This document shows positions 20,586 through 28,967 of a stretch of DNA of 54,694 bases, one piece after another (within the stretch, counting starts at the first letter, position 1; every line of letters begins with the position of its first letter). Origin of the DNA: an uncultured Pelagibacteraceae bacterium (GTDB lineage: Bacteria; Pseudomonadota; Alphaproteobacteria; Pelagibacterales; Pelagibacteraceae); the NCBI GenBank assembly GCA_902611175.1, contig CACLYQ010000004.1, positions 1 through 54,694 on the forward strand, in the 5' to 3' direction. A program made the position numbers and the translations under genes. The notes below the pieces were generated by a model that made no database searches, was not told the DNA's origin, and saw only the letters and a program-made list of their open reading frames with translations.

Positions 20586-21760
20586 TATCTATCTACCTCT
20601 CCAAAAACAATATCCATTGAACCTAAAACTGCAGGAACATCAGCTAACATATGACCTTTAATTAAGTAATCCATCGCTTGCAAATGAGAGAATCCTGGAG
20701 CTCTAATTTTGCATTTGTAAGGTTTGCTTGAACCATCTGAAATTAAATAAACACCAAATTCTCCTTTAGGAGCTTCTACAGCTGTATATATTTCATCTTT
20801 ATCAACCCTATAACCTTCGGTATACAACTTGAAATGATGGATCAATGCTTCCATAGATTGTTTTATTTCTTTTTTTGGTGGTGGACTGATTTTTCCATCA
20901 TCAGTTTTAATTGGTCCAACAGGTAAATTCGCCAAACATTGATTTATTATATTTACACTTTCTTTCATTTCCTCAATTCTGCATAGATATCTGTCATAAC
21001 AATCACCATTTTTTCCTACAGGAATTTTAAACTCAAATTGTTCATAACAATCGTAGGGTTGGGATTTTCTTAAATCCCATGGAACACCTGATCCTCTTAG
21101 CATTACTCCAGAAAAAGAATAATCTAGAGCATCCTGTTTTGATACTACTCCAATATCAACATTCCTTTGCTTAAATATTCGGTTATCAGTTAAAAGTAAT
21201 TCTAAATCATTTATTATTTTTGGAAATCTTTCACAAAAGTTTCCAATCTCTTTGTCTAATCCTTTTGGTAAATCTTGATGTACCCCTCCTGCTCTAAAAT
21301 AATTGGCATGTAATCTAGAACCAGAAACTTTTTCATAAAAACCCATTAATATTTCTCTTTCTTCAAATCCCCATAAGGTTGGGGTTAATGCCCCAACATC
21401 CATTGCTTGAGTTGTGACATTTAAAATATGACTAAGTATTCTTCCAATCTCACAAAACATTACTCTTATGTATTGAGCTCTGATCGGAACTTCAATTTTC
21501 AATATTTTTTCTATTGCTAAAGCAAATGCGTGTTCTTGATTCATTGGTGCAACATAATCTAATCGATCAAAATACGGAACAGCTTGAGTATAAGTTTTGT
21601 TTTCAATTAATTTTTCTGTCCCTCTATGCAATAAACCAATATGTGGATCTGCCTTTTCAACAATTTCACCATCCAACTGTAAAATTAATCTCAAAACTCC
21701 ATGAGCAGCAGGATGTTGAGGTCCGAAATTTAGATTTAAAGTTTTAGTCTCTTTTGCCAT
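20585..21760 (-). CDS. nuoD: NADH-quinone oxidoreductase subunit D
   Basis: 49-kDa peripheral-arm subunit that forms the quinone-binding site with NuoB (391 residues). Diagnostic stretches are [14 protein letters not shown] (about 12-25) with the quinone-site histidine, [14 protein letters not shown] (about 41-54), [14 protein letters not shown] (about 66-79) and the C-terminal [12 protein letters not shown]. It is a relative of [NiFe]-hydrogenase large subunits without the nickel ligands. It abuts nuoC and overlaps nuoE by one base. Confidence 0.97.
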   Translation of the reverse strand: MAKETKTLNLNFGPQHPAAHGVLRLILQLDGEIVEKADPHIGLLHRGTEKLIENKTYTQAVPYFDRLDYVAPMNQEHAFALAIEKILKIEVPIRAQYIRVMFCEIGRILSHILNVTTQAMDVGALTPTLWGFEEREILMGFYEKVSGSRLHANYFRAGGVHQDLPKGLDKEIGNFCERFPKIINDLELLLTDNRIFKQRNVDIGVVSKQDALDYSFSGVMLRGSGVPWDLRKSQPYDCYEQFEFKIPVGKNGDCYDRYLCRIEEMKESVNIINQCLANLPVGPIKTDDGKISPPPKKEIKQSMEALIHHFKLYTEGYRVDKDEIYTAVEAPKGEFGVYLISDGSSKPYKCKIRAPGFSHLQAMDYLIKGHMLADVPAVLGSMDIVFGEVDR

Positions 21761-22350
21761 TATTCTTTAGTTTGTTCTTTAATATACTTGGTTCCTTCCC
21801 AAGGACTTTCGTAATCAAAGTTTCTATAATTTTGTTCTAATTTTACTGGTTCATAAATAACTTTTTTAGTTTCGTGACTGTATCTAACCTCATTATGACC
21901 AGTTAAAGGAAAATCTTTTCTTAATGGATGTCCTTCAAAACCATAATCTGTAAGTATTCTTCTTAGGTCTGGATGATCTTTAAAATCAATTCCGTACATG
22001 TCAAATACTTCCCTTTCCATCCAATTTGCAGCAGGAAATATAGATGTTATTGAGCCAACAATTTCTTTATCTTTTACATCAATCTCTATGATGATTCTTT
22101 GATTAAATTCATGACTTAATAATAAATAAACTAATTTAAATCTTATTTCGTTTTCAGGAAAATCTACAGCAGTGATATCTATCAATTGTCTAAATTTAGT
22201 CTTTGAATTTGTTTTTAAAAATAAAATAACTTCAGTTAAATCTACTTCATCAATTTTTAAATAAATTTGATTATGTTTGATAAAAGAACTTTTTATTTTA
22301 GTATTTAGTTCTGAATTCAAAATTTTTTCTAAATCCTGGATATTTTGCAT
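21760..22350 (-). CDS. nuoC: NADH-quinone oxidoreductase subunit C
   Basis: 30-kDa peripheral-arm subunit (196 residues). The signature ERE-FDMYGI segment ([22 protein letters not shown], about 131-152) and the following [13 protein letters not shown] (about 157-169) are the family hallmark. It is a separate protein here, not fused to NuoD as in some gammaproteobacteria. It lies 3 nt after nuoB. Confidence 0.96.
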   Translation of the reverse strand: MQNIQDLEKILNSELNTKIKSSFIKHNQIYLKIDEVDLTEVILFLKTNSKTKFRQLIDITAVDFPENEIRFKLVYLLLSHEFNQRIIIEIDVKDKEIVGSITSIFPAANWMEREVFDMYGIDFKDHPDLRRILTDYGFEGHPLRKDFPLTGHNEVRYSHETKKVIYEPVKLEQNYRNFDYESPWEGTKYIKEQTKE

Positions 22351-22353
22351 TTT

Positions 22354-22875
22354 TTATCTTTCCAGAGAACCTTTGTTCCTGATTTTCTTTTGAAGTTGCA
22401 TTATACCATATAGAAGTGCTTCAGCAGAAGGAGGGCACCCAGGAACATACACATCAACTGGTACAATACGATCACATCCTCTTACTACAGAATAAGAATA
22501 ATGATAATATCCTCCACCGTTTGCACAACTTCCCATGGAAATCACATACCTTGGTTCCGGCATCTGGTCATAAACTTTTCTTAATGCAGGAGCCATTTTA
22601 TTTGTAAGAGTTCCAGCAACAATCATAACATCCGATTGTCTAGGTGAAGCTCTAGGGGCAGCACCAAATCTTTCTAAGTCATATCTTGGCATTGAGGTTT
22701 GCATCATTTCGACTGCACAACATGCAAGACCGAAGGTCATCCAATGCAATGATCCAGTTCTAGCCCAGTTAACTAGATTATCTAGTGATGTTGTTATAAA
22801 ACCATTATCACTAAAATCTTGTGCTAATTGTTTAAATTCTTCAGGAATATTTTTTTTTCTTTGTTCTAAATTCAT
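22354..22875 (-). CDS. nuoB: NADH-quinone oxidoreductase subunit B
   Basis: Carries the terminal cluster N2 next to the quinone site (173 residues). The ligands are the tandem cysteines in [11 protein letters not shown] (about 49-58), one in [12 protein letters not shown] (about 114-125) and one in [12 protein letters not shown] (about 144-155). [21 protein letters not shown] is also typical. Its ATG lies 1 nt after the nuoA stop. Confidence 0.97.
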   Translation of the reverse strand: MNLEQRKKNIPEEFKQLAQDFSDNGFITTSLDNLVNWARTGSLHWMTFGLACCAVEMMQTSMPRYDLERFGAAPRASPRQSDVMIVAGTLTNKMAPALRKVYDQMPEPRYVISMGSCANGGGYYHYSYSVVRGCDRIVPVDVYVPGCPPSAEALLYGIMQLQKKIRNKGSLER

Positions 22876-22876
22876 T

Positions 22877-23245
22877 TTATTCCCAGTCTAATGCTCCTTT
22901 TTTCCATTCGTAAATAAACCCTATTGTAAGAATAAATAAGAAAATCATCATTGATATAAATCCGAATATTCCGATTTTGCCTAGAGATATTGCCCAGGGA
23001 AATAGAAAAGCGATTTCTAAATCGAAAATAATGAATAATATAGCAACAAGATAAAATCTAACATCAAATTCCATTCTAGAGTCATTAAATGGTTCAAATC
23101 CACACTCATATGCTGATAGTTTTTCTGGATCAGGATTTTTTGGAGATGCCAAATAATTCACCGCAACAAATGCTACACTTAATACAAGTGCAACTAGTAA
23201 AAATACAATTATTGGCAAATAATCTTTTAAAAATTCCGCAAGCAT
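22877..23245 (-). CDS. nuoA: NADH-quinone oxidoreductase subunit A
   Basis: First gene of the complex I operon, homologue of ND3 (122 residues, three helices). The conserved loop [40 protein letters not shown] (about 46-85) identifies it. I choose the ATG at 23245 ([12 protein letters not shown]), which fits the family N-terminus; a GTG at 23263 would extend it by six residues. Only about 83 nt separate it from tRNA-Asp, and I see no convincing promoter there, so part of the nuo transcript may come from the tRNA promoter upstream. Confidence 0.94.
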   Translation of the reverse strand: MLAEFLKDYLPIIVFLLVALVLSVAFVAVNYLASPKNPDPEKLSAYECGFEPFNDSRMEFDVRFYLVAILFIIFDLEIAFLFPWAISLGKIGIFGFISMMIFLFILTIGFIYEWKKGALDWE

Positions 23246-23328
23246 GATGAGTCTATATAGCACCTTTTAGATCAACTGAAAGAGCAGATAGGTCACATTT
23301 TAAGGCTCTATTTTATTCATTTATTTGA

Positions 23329-23405
23329 TGGCGGGAGTGAAGGGACTCGAACCCTCGACCTATCGCGTGACAGGCGATCGCTCTAACCAACTGAGCTACA
23401 CCCCC
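23329..23405 (-). tRNA. tRNA-Asp (GUC anticodon)
   Basis: Read on the minus strand, 77 nt including an encoded CCA. The acceptor stem GGGGGTG pairs with CACTCCC with one G-T pair; the D-arm is GCTC..GAGC; the anticodon loop CTGTCAC gives GUC for aspartate; the T-arm loop is TTCGAGT. It lies 6 nt downstream of tRNA-Val, so the pair is one transcript. Confidence 0.96.
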
Positions 23406-23411
23406 GTGTTT

Positions 23412-23487
23412 TGGTGGGCAGTAAAGGACTCGAACCTTTGACCCCCTCGGTGTAAACGAGATGCTCTACCAACTGAGCTAACCGCCC
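23412..23487 (-). tRNA. tRNA-Val (UAC anticodon)
   Basis: Read on the minus strand, 76 nt including CCA. The acceptor stem GGGCGGT pairs with ACTGCCC, the D-arm is GCTC..GAGC, the anticodon loop TTTACAC gives UAC for valine, and the T-loop is TTCGAGT. From the anticodon loop to its 5' end, plus five bases upstream, this gene is duplicated exactly at 25081-25123. A good sigma-70-like promoter lies just upstream at 23508-23535. Confidence 0.96.
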
Positions 23488-23492
23488 AAAAC
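23450..23492 (-). repeat. 43-bp direct repeat, left copy (5' half of tRNA-Val)
   Basis: Identical over 43 bases to 25081-25123. It covers the tRNA-Val anticodon loop, D-arm and 5' acceptor strand, and five bases upstream of the tRNA. The match stops sharply at both ends. It is interpreted as the attachment-site core of an integrated element (attL). This copy is within the intact tRNA gene. Confidence 0.9.
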
Positions 23493-23507
23493 CAAAAAGT
23501 AACGTGT

Positions 23508-23535
23508 TTTATATCTTTTAGAACGTGTAGGTCAA
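23508..23535 (-). promoter_or_regulatory. Predicted promoter of the tRNA-Val-tRNA-Asp transcript
   Basis: On the minus strand, TTGACC (23530-23535), a 16-bp spacer and TATAAA (23508-23513). The expected start site is 10-15 bases before the tRNA-Val 5' end at 23487. It lies on the island side of the left repeat, so the present tRNA promoter would have been brought by the inserted DNA. Confidence 0.6.
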
Positions 23536-23577
23536 GATTTATTACCCTTGAAAAATGGCTAAAAAATTTATTTTTGT

Positions 23578-23604
23578 TACTCAACTGTGCATACAGTGTG
23601 CAAA
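23578..23604. repeat. 27-bp direct repeat, left copy
   Basis: Identical over 27 bases to 24993-25019, same orientation. It contains a tandem pair of the hexamer TGTGCA at an 11-base period (TGTGCATACAGTGTGCA), and the inner inverted pair CTGT/ACAG on the minus strand. It lies 85 bp to the right of the left 43-bp repeat. It could be an integrase arm-type site or a regulatory operator. Confidence 0.85.
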
Positions 23605-23689
23605 AGTTTTTTTAAAGATTATCAACATTATTTTAAAAATACAACGGAACCGGACAGCGTATAGTTTTCATGAATTTAAGCAATTAATC

Positions 23690-24922
23690 TTAATTTTTTA
23701 ACTCACTGTAAAAAGCTTTTTGTGAATTTTGATTTTGAGCAATAAATTTCTTTATTTCTTTGCCTGTCATCCAACAATCTAAATAGACAGTTGCTTCAGT
23801 TATTAATGTTCCAAGTTCCTTTTTTTTCATCACTCTTCTATTTGGAGTTAAAAACTTAATTTGATTTGCTTTCCCAAAAATTTGTAAAACTGAAGATTTA
23901 ATTCCAAAGTTAAAACTCTCAACTCCTTCTTTTTGAATTTTTGAAACTGCAACACCTACTACATTTCCAAATTCATTAATTATTGGGCCTCCGCTATTTC
24001 CTGAGTTCATAGCAGCATCAGTTTGAAATTCTGCATAATTGTCTCCTAATCCAGCTAAAGCTGTTATAGTTCCACTTGTCGCTTTAATAGAGGCACTTAT
24101 TTTTTTACCTAATGGATATCCAGCTACAATAACTTCCTCTAATAAACTACCATCTTCATCTGATATAGAATAAACTTTTTTGGGTTTAATTTTAGATTTT
24201 ATTATTGCGAGATCATTAACTTTGTCTACAGCTAAAACTTTTGAGTCAACCTCATTTCCGTTGTGTAAAGCTTTTATAATCGAACAACCATCGATAACAT
24301 GATGATTAGTAACTATATGTCCACTTTCTGAAACAAAAAAACCAGTTCCTGATGATGCTGCAATAATTTCATCATCTTTTATATTAGGCAGACTCTCAGT
24401 TTGACCAGATAATTGTGCATATAATTTTTCCGAACCGGAACAAATAGCATCAAAATCTTTATAATAAGTTGTTACACCAAATTTATTTGAATTTCTTATT
24501 ACATCAAACTGTCCAACATAAGTTGAATTAGCAATTGAAAATCTAGTTTTAGAACCTTTAATATTTGTAATTGATCCATCGCTATGTGTTATAGAGTTAT
24601 CTTTTGATTTAAGTAAAATTGTTAAATTATCTTTAGAAATTTTCAGATTATTAAGACTTTGCTCATACAAAGGTGATCTATTATACGCATGGCTCCAGTT
24701 TTCTAGATCTATAGATACTATGTTTGTTCCATGACCAGTAACAATAAAATCCTCATAAAACCTTTCTTGTCTTTTTTTTAAGACATCAGCATTTGGAAAA
24801 TTCTTATTATATCCTTCTGATGTTAAAATACCTTCACATGAAATAGAAATAGACCAAGGTTCACTACTTGCTGAAGTAATTTGAAGCGAAAAAACTAATA
24901 AAATTATAAATATTCTTTTCAC
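23690..24922 (-). CDS. Secreted trypsin-like serine protease (DegP-type catalytic domain, no PDZ)
   Basis: A 410-residue exported protein with a signal peptide (MKRIFIILLVFSLQITSASS). Residues about 21-180 form a domain I do not recognise. A trypsin-like domain follows, with the triad His208 (TNHHVIDGC), Asp237 (KVNDLAII) and Ser310 (GNSGGP). There is no PDZ domain; the last 60 residues carry one Cys (LDCW). It should act in the periplasm or outside the cell on unknown substrates. It is the only gene between the tRNA-Val direct repeats, directly downstream of the lon operon. A possible promoter lies at 24989-25018. It resembles proteases of the Do/trypsin_2 class but is not a standard DegP, which has one or two PDZ domains. 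Confidence 0.88.
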   Translation of the reverse strand: MKRIFIILLVFSLQITSASSEPWSISISCEGILTSEGYNKNFPNADVLKKRQERFYEDFIVTGHGTNIVSIDLENWSHAYNRSPLYEQSLNNLKISKDNLTILLKSKDNSITHSDGSITNIKGSKTRFSIANSTYVGQFDVIRNSNKFGVTTYYKDFDAICSGSEKLYAQLSGQTESLPNIKDDEIIAASSGTGFFVSESGHIVTNHHVIDGCSIIKALHNGNEVDSKVLAVDKVNDLAIIKSKIKPKKVYSISDEDGSLLEEVIVAGYPLGKKISASIKATSGTITALAGLGDNYAEFQTDAAMNSGNSGGPIINEFGNVVGVAVSKIQKEGVESFNFGIKSSVLQIFGKANQIKFLTPNRRVMKKKELGTLITEATVYLDCWMTGKEIKKFIAQNQNSQKAFYSELKN

Positions 24923-24988
24923 GATACAAGATTATCAAATCTTTAACATAGAGTCTTCAGCAAAAAAATGTAACGAGATTCTAGATTT

Positions 24989-25018
24989 TTTATACTCAAC
25001 TGTGCATACAGTGTGCAA
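24989..25018 (-). promoter_or_regulatory. Possible promoter of the island protease gene
   Basis: On the minus strand, TTGCAC (25013-25018), an 18-bp spacer and TATAAA (24989-24994). Nearly the whole -35 and spacer are the 27-bp repeat. The left copy of the repeat is followed by TAACAA at the same distance, a much poorer -10, so only the right copy looks like an active promoter. Confidence 0.4.
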
Positions 25019-25019
25019 A
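24993..25019. repeat. 27-bp direct repeat, right copy
   Basis: Second copy of the 27-bp repeat, 61 bp to the left of the right 43-bp repeat, so the two copies sit inside the island near each end. On the minus strand it supplies TTGCAC as a possible -35, with TATAAA beginning at its downstream edge 18 bases later, ahead of the protease gene. Confidence 0.85.
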
Positions 25020-25080
25020 TACGAATTATAAATTAAAAAAAGTGTTTAGAAGAAATGATTAATTTTAAATAAAATTAGTT

Positions 25081-25123
25081 GTGTAAACGAGATGCTCTAC
25101 CAACTGAGCTAACCGCCCAAAAC
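25081..25123 (-). repeat. 43-bp direct repeat, right copy (orphan 5' half of tRNA-Val)
   Basis: Exact copy of 23450-23492 in the same orientation, but without the 3' half of the tRNA. The flanking bases differ at once on both sides. It lies 42 nt from the lon stop codon. It is interpreted as the displaced 5' half of the original tRNA-Val gene, left behind when an element inserted (attR). The tRNA 5' end would be at 25118. Confidence 0.9.
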
Positions 25124-25145
25124 ATGGTACTATTACATCAAGGTT

Positions 25146-25173
25146 ATTATAATGTAAATTGTTTATTACTGAA
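25146..25173 (-). promoter_or_regulatory. Possible original tRNA-Val promoter, now facing the orphan tRNA half
   Basis: On the minus strand, an exact TATAAT (25146-25151) with a weak TTCAGT (25168-25173) 16 bp upstream, overlapping the lon stop codon. The -10 lies 28 bp from the orphan tRNA 5' end (25118). If the island inserted into tRNA-Val, this was the ancestral tRNA promoter and would now read into the tRNA fragment and the island. Confidence 0.4.
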
Positions 25174-27553
25174 TACTAGCTTGAGATTTATTGTCTTTTT
25201 TAGTCTCTGTTAATTTATCTACTTCTGTCCACTCTGTAGGCTTTAATTCTTTTATTAAAGCAATTTTTATTACTTCATCAGCTGTTTCAACTGGAACTAT
25301 TTCAATGTCATCTTTTACTTTTTTCGGAACATCAACTAAATCTTTTTCATTCTCTTTTGGAATTAGAACTTTTTTTACACCAGCTCTATGAGCAGCTAAT
25401 AACTTTTCTTTTAACCCACCAATTGGCAAAACCTGGCCAGTGATTGTTACTTCTCCAGTCATAGCAATTTCTCTTTTAACCGGAACTTTAGTAATTGAAG
25501 ACACAATTGATGTTACCATTGCAATACCTGCAGATGGACCATCTTTTGGAGTTGCACCTTCTGGAACGTGAATATGAAAATCTTTTTTCTCAAATAATGG
25601 GGGTGTTACCCCAAATTCTAAACATTTGGATCTAACGTAAGACTTTGCTGCTTTTACAGACTCTTGCATTACATCACCTAGCTTACCAGTTATTTGCATT
25701 CTACCTTTTCCTGGCATATTAACAGTTTCTACTTTTAATATTTCACCGCCAAACTCTGTCCATGCCAAACCTATTACTATTCCGACTTTATCTTTAGTTT
25801 CTAGTTCACCAAATTTAAATTTCTTAATTCCAAGAAAATCAGGTATATTTTGTTCGTTAACTTCCACGCTTTTTTCTTCATTATTAACAACTTTCTTAAC
25901 AACTTTTCTAGTTACTTTTGATATTTCTCTCTCTAAATTTCTTACACCACTTTCTCTTGTATAGCTTCTTATAATTTCTTTAATTGTATCATCTGCTAAC
26001 TTCATTTCACCATCTTTGACACCGTTATCTTTTATTTGTTTAGGAAGCAAATATTTATTAGCAATATTTATCTTTTCATCTTCTGTGTATCCAGGAATTC
26101 TTATCACTTCCATTCTATCTAAAAGTGGAGGAAGAATATTAAGTGTATTTGCTGTCGTAACAAACATTACATCAGATAAATCATAATCTACTTCTAGATA
26201 ATGATCGTTGAAAGTCGTATTTTGCTCAGGATCTAGAGCTTCCAACAATGCAGATGAAGGGTCTCCTCTATAATCATTTCCAACTTTGTCTATTTCGTCA
26301 AGTAAGAATAAAGGATTTTTTGTTCCAGCTTTTTTCATCATTTGAATTATTTTACCAGGAAGTGATCCGATGTATGTTCTTCTGTGACCTCTAACTTCAG
26401 CTTCATCTCTAACTCCTCCTAGGGACATTCTTACAAATTGTCTGTTGGTCGCTTTGGCAATTGATTTCCCTAAAGAAGTTTTTCCTACACCTGGGGGTCC
26501 TACTAAACAAAGTATTGGACCTTTAATTTTATCCATTCTTTTTTGTACGGCTAAAAATTCAATTATCCTCTCTTTAACTTTTTCTAATCCAAAGTGATCT
26601 TCCTCGAGAATTTTTAATGCCTTATTTAGATCTATATCAACTTTATCTTTTTTAAACCAAGGTAAATCAATCATCCAATCTAAGTAATTTCTCACAACTG
26701 TTGCCTCAGCTGACATTGGACTCATATTTTTTAATTTTTTTAGCTCAGACATACATTTTTTTTCTACTTCTTTTGGCATCTTCGCTTTTAATATTGATTT
26801 CTTTAAACTTGTTGTTTCATCTTTGCCTTCTTCAATTTCTCCTAATTCTTTTTGTATAGCTTTAAGCTGTTCATTCAAATAATACTCTCTTTGGGTTTTC
26901 TCCATCTGAGTTTTAACTCTTCCTCTTATTCTTTTTTCAACACCGATGATACTTGCCTCATTTTCCATAATCTTAATGACACTGTTTAATCTTTTTTTAA
27001 CATCCAATATTTCAAATATTTGCTGCTTCTCAGATATAGTTGCGTTGATATGTGAAATTATATTATCTGCTATTTTAGATGGGTCCTTTAATTGTTTAAT
27101 ATTGTTTATAGTCTCTGATGATATTTTTTTATTAACTGAAGTTAACTTTTCTAACCTTTTAATGGCAGTTAGGCTTAATGGAAGCAAATCATCTTCCTTT
27201 GAAATTACATCTTTTTGATATTCAAACGAGCAATTTATGAATTTTTCATCATCTTTAAAATCTACAATTTTAACTCTTTTAGTTCCTTCCACCAAAACTT
27301 TTACTGTGCCATCTGGAAGCTTAAGTAATTGTAGAATATTACTTTCACATCCATAACTAAAAACATCGTTTTTTTTTGGGTCATCAACTTCTGAATTTTT
27401 TTGTGTGACAAGCACAATTTTCTTATCACCCTTCATTACCTCATTCAGTGCTGTAATTGATTTATCTCTACCAACAAATAAAGGGATTACCATACTTGGA
27501 AAAACTACAATATCTCTTAATGGTAATAATGGTAATGTCACTTTTATGTCCAT
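25166..27553 (-). CDS. lon: ATP-dependent protease Lon
   Basis: Cytosolic AAA+ serine protease that degrades misfolded and regulatory proteins (795 residues, normal length). The N-terminal substrate domain begins LPLLPLRDIVVFPSMVIPLFVGR. Walker A is GPPGVGKTS (about 355-363) and Walker B is LFLLDEIDKVG (about 418-428). The proteolytic Ser is in PKDGPSAGIAM (about 683-693) and its partner Lys in GGLKEKLLAAHRAG (about 722-735). It is the last gene of the tig-clpP-clpX-lon run and sits 62 nt after clpX. In that gap TATAAT and TATAAA boxes occur but no matching -35, so I do not call a separate promoter. Confidence 0.98.
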   Translation of the reverse strand: MDIKVTLPLLPLRDIVVFPSMVIPLFVGRDKSITALNEVMKGDKKIVLVTQKNSEVDDPKKNDVFSYGCESNILQLLKLPDGTVKVLVEGTKRVKIVDFKDDEKFINCSFEYQKDVISKEDDLLPLSLTAIKRLEKLTSVNKKISSETINNIKQLKDPSKIADNIISHINATISEKQQIFEILDVKKRLNSVIKIMENEASIIGVEKRIRGRVKTQMEKTQREYYLNEQLKAIQKELGEIEEGKDETTSLKKSILKAKMPKEVEKKCMSELKKLKNMSPMSAEATVVRNYLDWMIDLPWFKKDKVDIDLNKALKILEEDHFGLEKVKERIIEFLAVQKRMDKIKGPILCLVGPPGVGKTSLGKSIAKATNRQFVRMSLGGVRDEAEVRGHRRTYIGSLPGKIIQMMKKAGTKNPLFLLDEIDKVGNDYRGDPSSALLEALDPEQNTTFNDHYLEVDYDLSDVMFVTTANTLNILPPLLDRMEVIRIPGYTEDEKINIANKYLLPKQIKDNGVKDGEMKLADDTIKEIIRSYTRESGVRNLEREISKVTRKVVKKVVNNEEKSVEVNEQNIPDFLGIKKFKFGELETKDKVGIVIGLAWTEFGGEILKVETVNMPGKGRMQITGKLGDVMQESVKAAKSYVRSKCLEFGVTPPLFEKKDFHIHVPEGATPKDGPSAGIAMVTSIVSSITKVPVKREIAMTGEVTITGQVLPIGGLKEKLLAAHRAGVKKVLIPKENEKDLVDVPKKVKDDIEIVPVETADEVIKIALIKELKPTEWTEVDKLTETKKDNKSQASIQ

Positions 27554-27615
27554 TTGAGAAATATGGATATTATATTTTATAATGCAATAGGTAATTATGG
27601 TTTATTAACGTGCAA

Positions 27616-28878
27616 TTATGCTGCTGAAGTCTTGTCGGTTTTAGTTTTGTTCTTCGAATGAACAATAACAGGTGCTGATACACCTTTCGCCGCACCAGAA
27701 TCAATTATAACTTCTTCAATATTATCTTGACTTGGTAGATCAAACATTGTTTTCAATAATATATTTTCTAGAATCGATCTAAGTCCTCTTGCACCAGTTT
27801 TTTTAGATATAGCTTTGTTGGCAATATCTTTCACTGACTGATCTTTAAAAGTAAGTTTGACACCTTCTAATTTAAATAGCTCTTGATATTGTTTTATTAA
27901 AGAATTTTTTGGTTCAAGTAAAATTTTAACTAAAGATTTTTCATCAAGATCATCTAATGTTGCAGTTATAGGTAATCTTCCAATAAATTCTGGTATCAGT
28001 CCATATTTAAGCAAGTCTTCTGGCTCTAGATTTTTCATCCACTCGCCTACTTTTTTATCCTCTAAACTTTTAACCTCAGCACCAAAACCAATCGATGAAC
28101 CTTTGTCTCTTTGTGAAATTATTTTATCTAATCCAGCGAACGCACCACCGCATATAAATAGAATGTTGGTAGTATCCACTTGTAAAAATTCTTGTTGTGG
28201 ATGTTTTCTTCCACCTTGAGGAGGTACACTGGCAACAGTTCCTTCCATTATTTTTAATAAAGCTTGTTGAACTCCTTCACCAGAGACATCTCTAGTAATT
28301 GATGGATTTTCTGATTTTCTACTTATTTTATCTACCTCATCAATATAAACAATTCCTCTTTGTGCTTTCTCAACATTATAATCAGCTGCTTGTAATAGTT
28401 TTAATATTATATTTTCAACATCTTCACCAACATAACCGGCTTCAGTTAATGTAGTTGCATCTGCCATTGTAAATGGCACATCTAAAATTCTTGCTAGTGT
28501 TTGAGCTAATAAAGTTTTTCCGCATCCTGTTGGTCCAACTAATAAAATATTTGATTTTGAAAGTTCGACATTTTTACTAGTTTTATTTTCGTAATTTAAT
28601 CTTTTGTAATGATTATGAACAGCAACCGATAAAACTTTTTTTGCATGATCTTGTCCGATTACATAATCATCTAGAACTGCGCAAATCTCTTTTGGTGAGG
28701 GTAATCCATCTTGATGTTTTACAAAAGTATCTTTGCTCTCTTCTTTGATGATGTCCATACATAATTCAACACACTCATCACAAATAAAAACAGTTGGGCC
28801 AGCAATTAATTTTCTAACCTCGTGTTGACTCTTTCCACAGAAAGAACAGTAAAGAATATTTTTATTATTGTTGCTCAT
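27616..28878 (-). CDS. clpX: ATP-dependent Clp protease ATP-binding subunit ClpX
   Basis: Hexameric unfoldase that feeds ClpP (420 residues). The N-terminal zinc-binding domain has CSFCGK and [10 protein letters not shown] (about 11-41). Then come Walker [10 protein letters not shown] (about 114-122), Walker [10 protein letters not shown] (about 177-185), the pore loop GYVGED, the sensor segment [17 protein letters not shown], and the ClpP-contacting IGF-type loop, probably SIGFGAE (about 266-272). The gene lies 89 nt downstream of clpP; the gap holds no clear promoter or terminator. Confidence 0.98.
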   Translation of the reverse strand: MSNNNKNILYCSFCGKSQHEVRKLIAGPTVFICDECVELCMDIIKEESKDTFVKHQDGLPSPKEICAVLDDYVIGQDHAKKVLSVAVHNHYKRLNYENKTSKNVELSKSNILLVGPTGCGKTLLAQTLARILDVPFTMADATTLTEAGYVGEDVENIILKLLQAADYNVEKAQRGIVYIDEVDKISRKSENPSITRDVSGEGVQQALLKIMEGTVASVPPQGGRKHPQQEFLQVDTTNILFICGGAFAGLDKIISQRDKGSSIGFGAEVKSLEDKKVGEWMKNLEPEDLLKYGLIPEFIGRLPITATLDDLDEKSLVKILLEPKNSLIKQYQELFKLEGVKLTFKDQSVKDIANKAISKKTGARGLRSILENILLKTMFDLPSQDNIEEVIIDSGAAKGVSAPVIVHSKNKTKTDKTSAA

Positions 28879-28967
28879 AGTTTTTTATAACGAATCAATT
28901 TGAATACTTTATTACAAAGATTACTTCTTAATCAAGTATAGGTTGTGAATAAACTATATATTGTTGT

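Larger units (their letters stand above)
23450..25123. mobile_element. Candidate 1.6-kb tRNA-Val-integrated micro-island
   Basis: Bounded by two exact 43-bp copies of the tRNA-Val 5' half, with a 27-bp direct repeat just inside each end and a single gene, a secreted trypsin-like protease, between them. The layout matches the attL/attR of tyrosine-recombinase elements that insert in tRNA genes: core duplication plus flanking arm-like repeats. It differs from the usual pattern because the 5' half rather than the 3' half of the tRNA is rebuilt. No integrase, excisionase or replication gene is present, so it is either a non-autonomous satellite or a decayed remnant. Simple local duplication cannot be excluded from the sequence alone. 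Confidence 0.6.

Noticed and set aside
23286-23312. A possible hairpin (AGAGC...GCTCT) between tRNA-Asp and nuoA as a terminator.
   Set aside because: Only about five base pairs with an 18-base loop and no T-run; too weak to call.
23396-23584. A 62-codon open frame across the tRNA-Val gene and its promoter.
   Set aside because: Its C-terminal half is the translation of the tRNA itself, so it is not a protein gene.
24923-25165. A hidden small integrase or excisionase gene in the 243-bp gap beside lon.
   Set aside because: No open frame of useful length with a start codon exists there; the gap holds only repeats and promoter-like boxes.
27554-27615. A possible separate lon promoter or heat-shock promoter in the clpX-lon gap.
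   Set aside because: TATAAT and TATAAA boxes are present, but there is no -35 at suitable spacing and no sigma-32-like pattern; such boxes are frequent by chance in AT-rich DNA.
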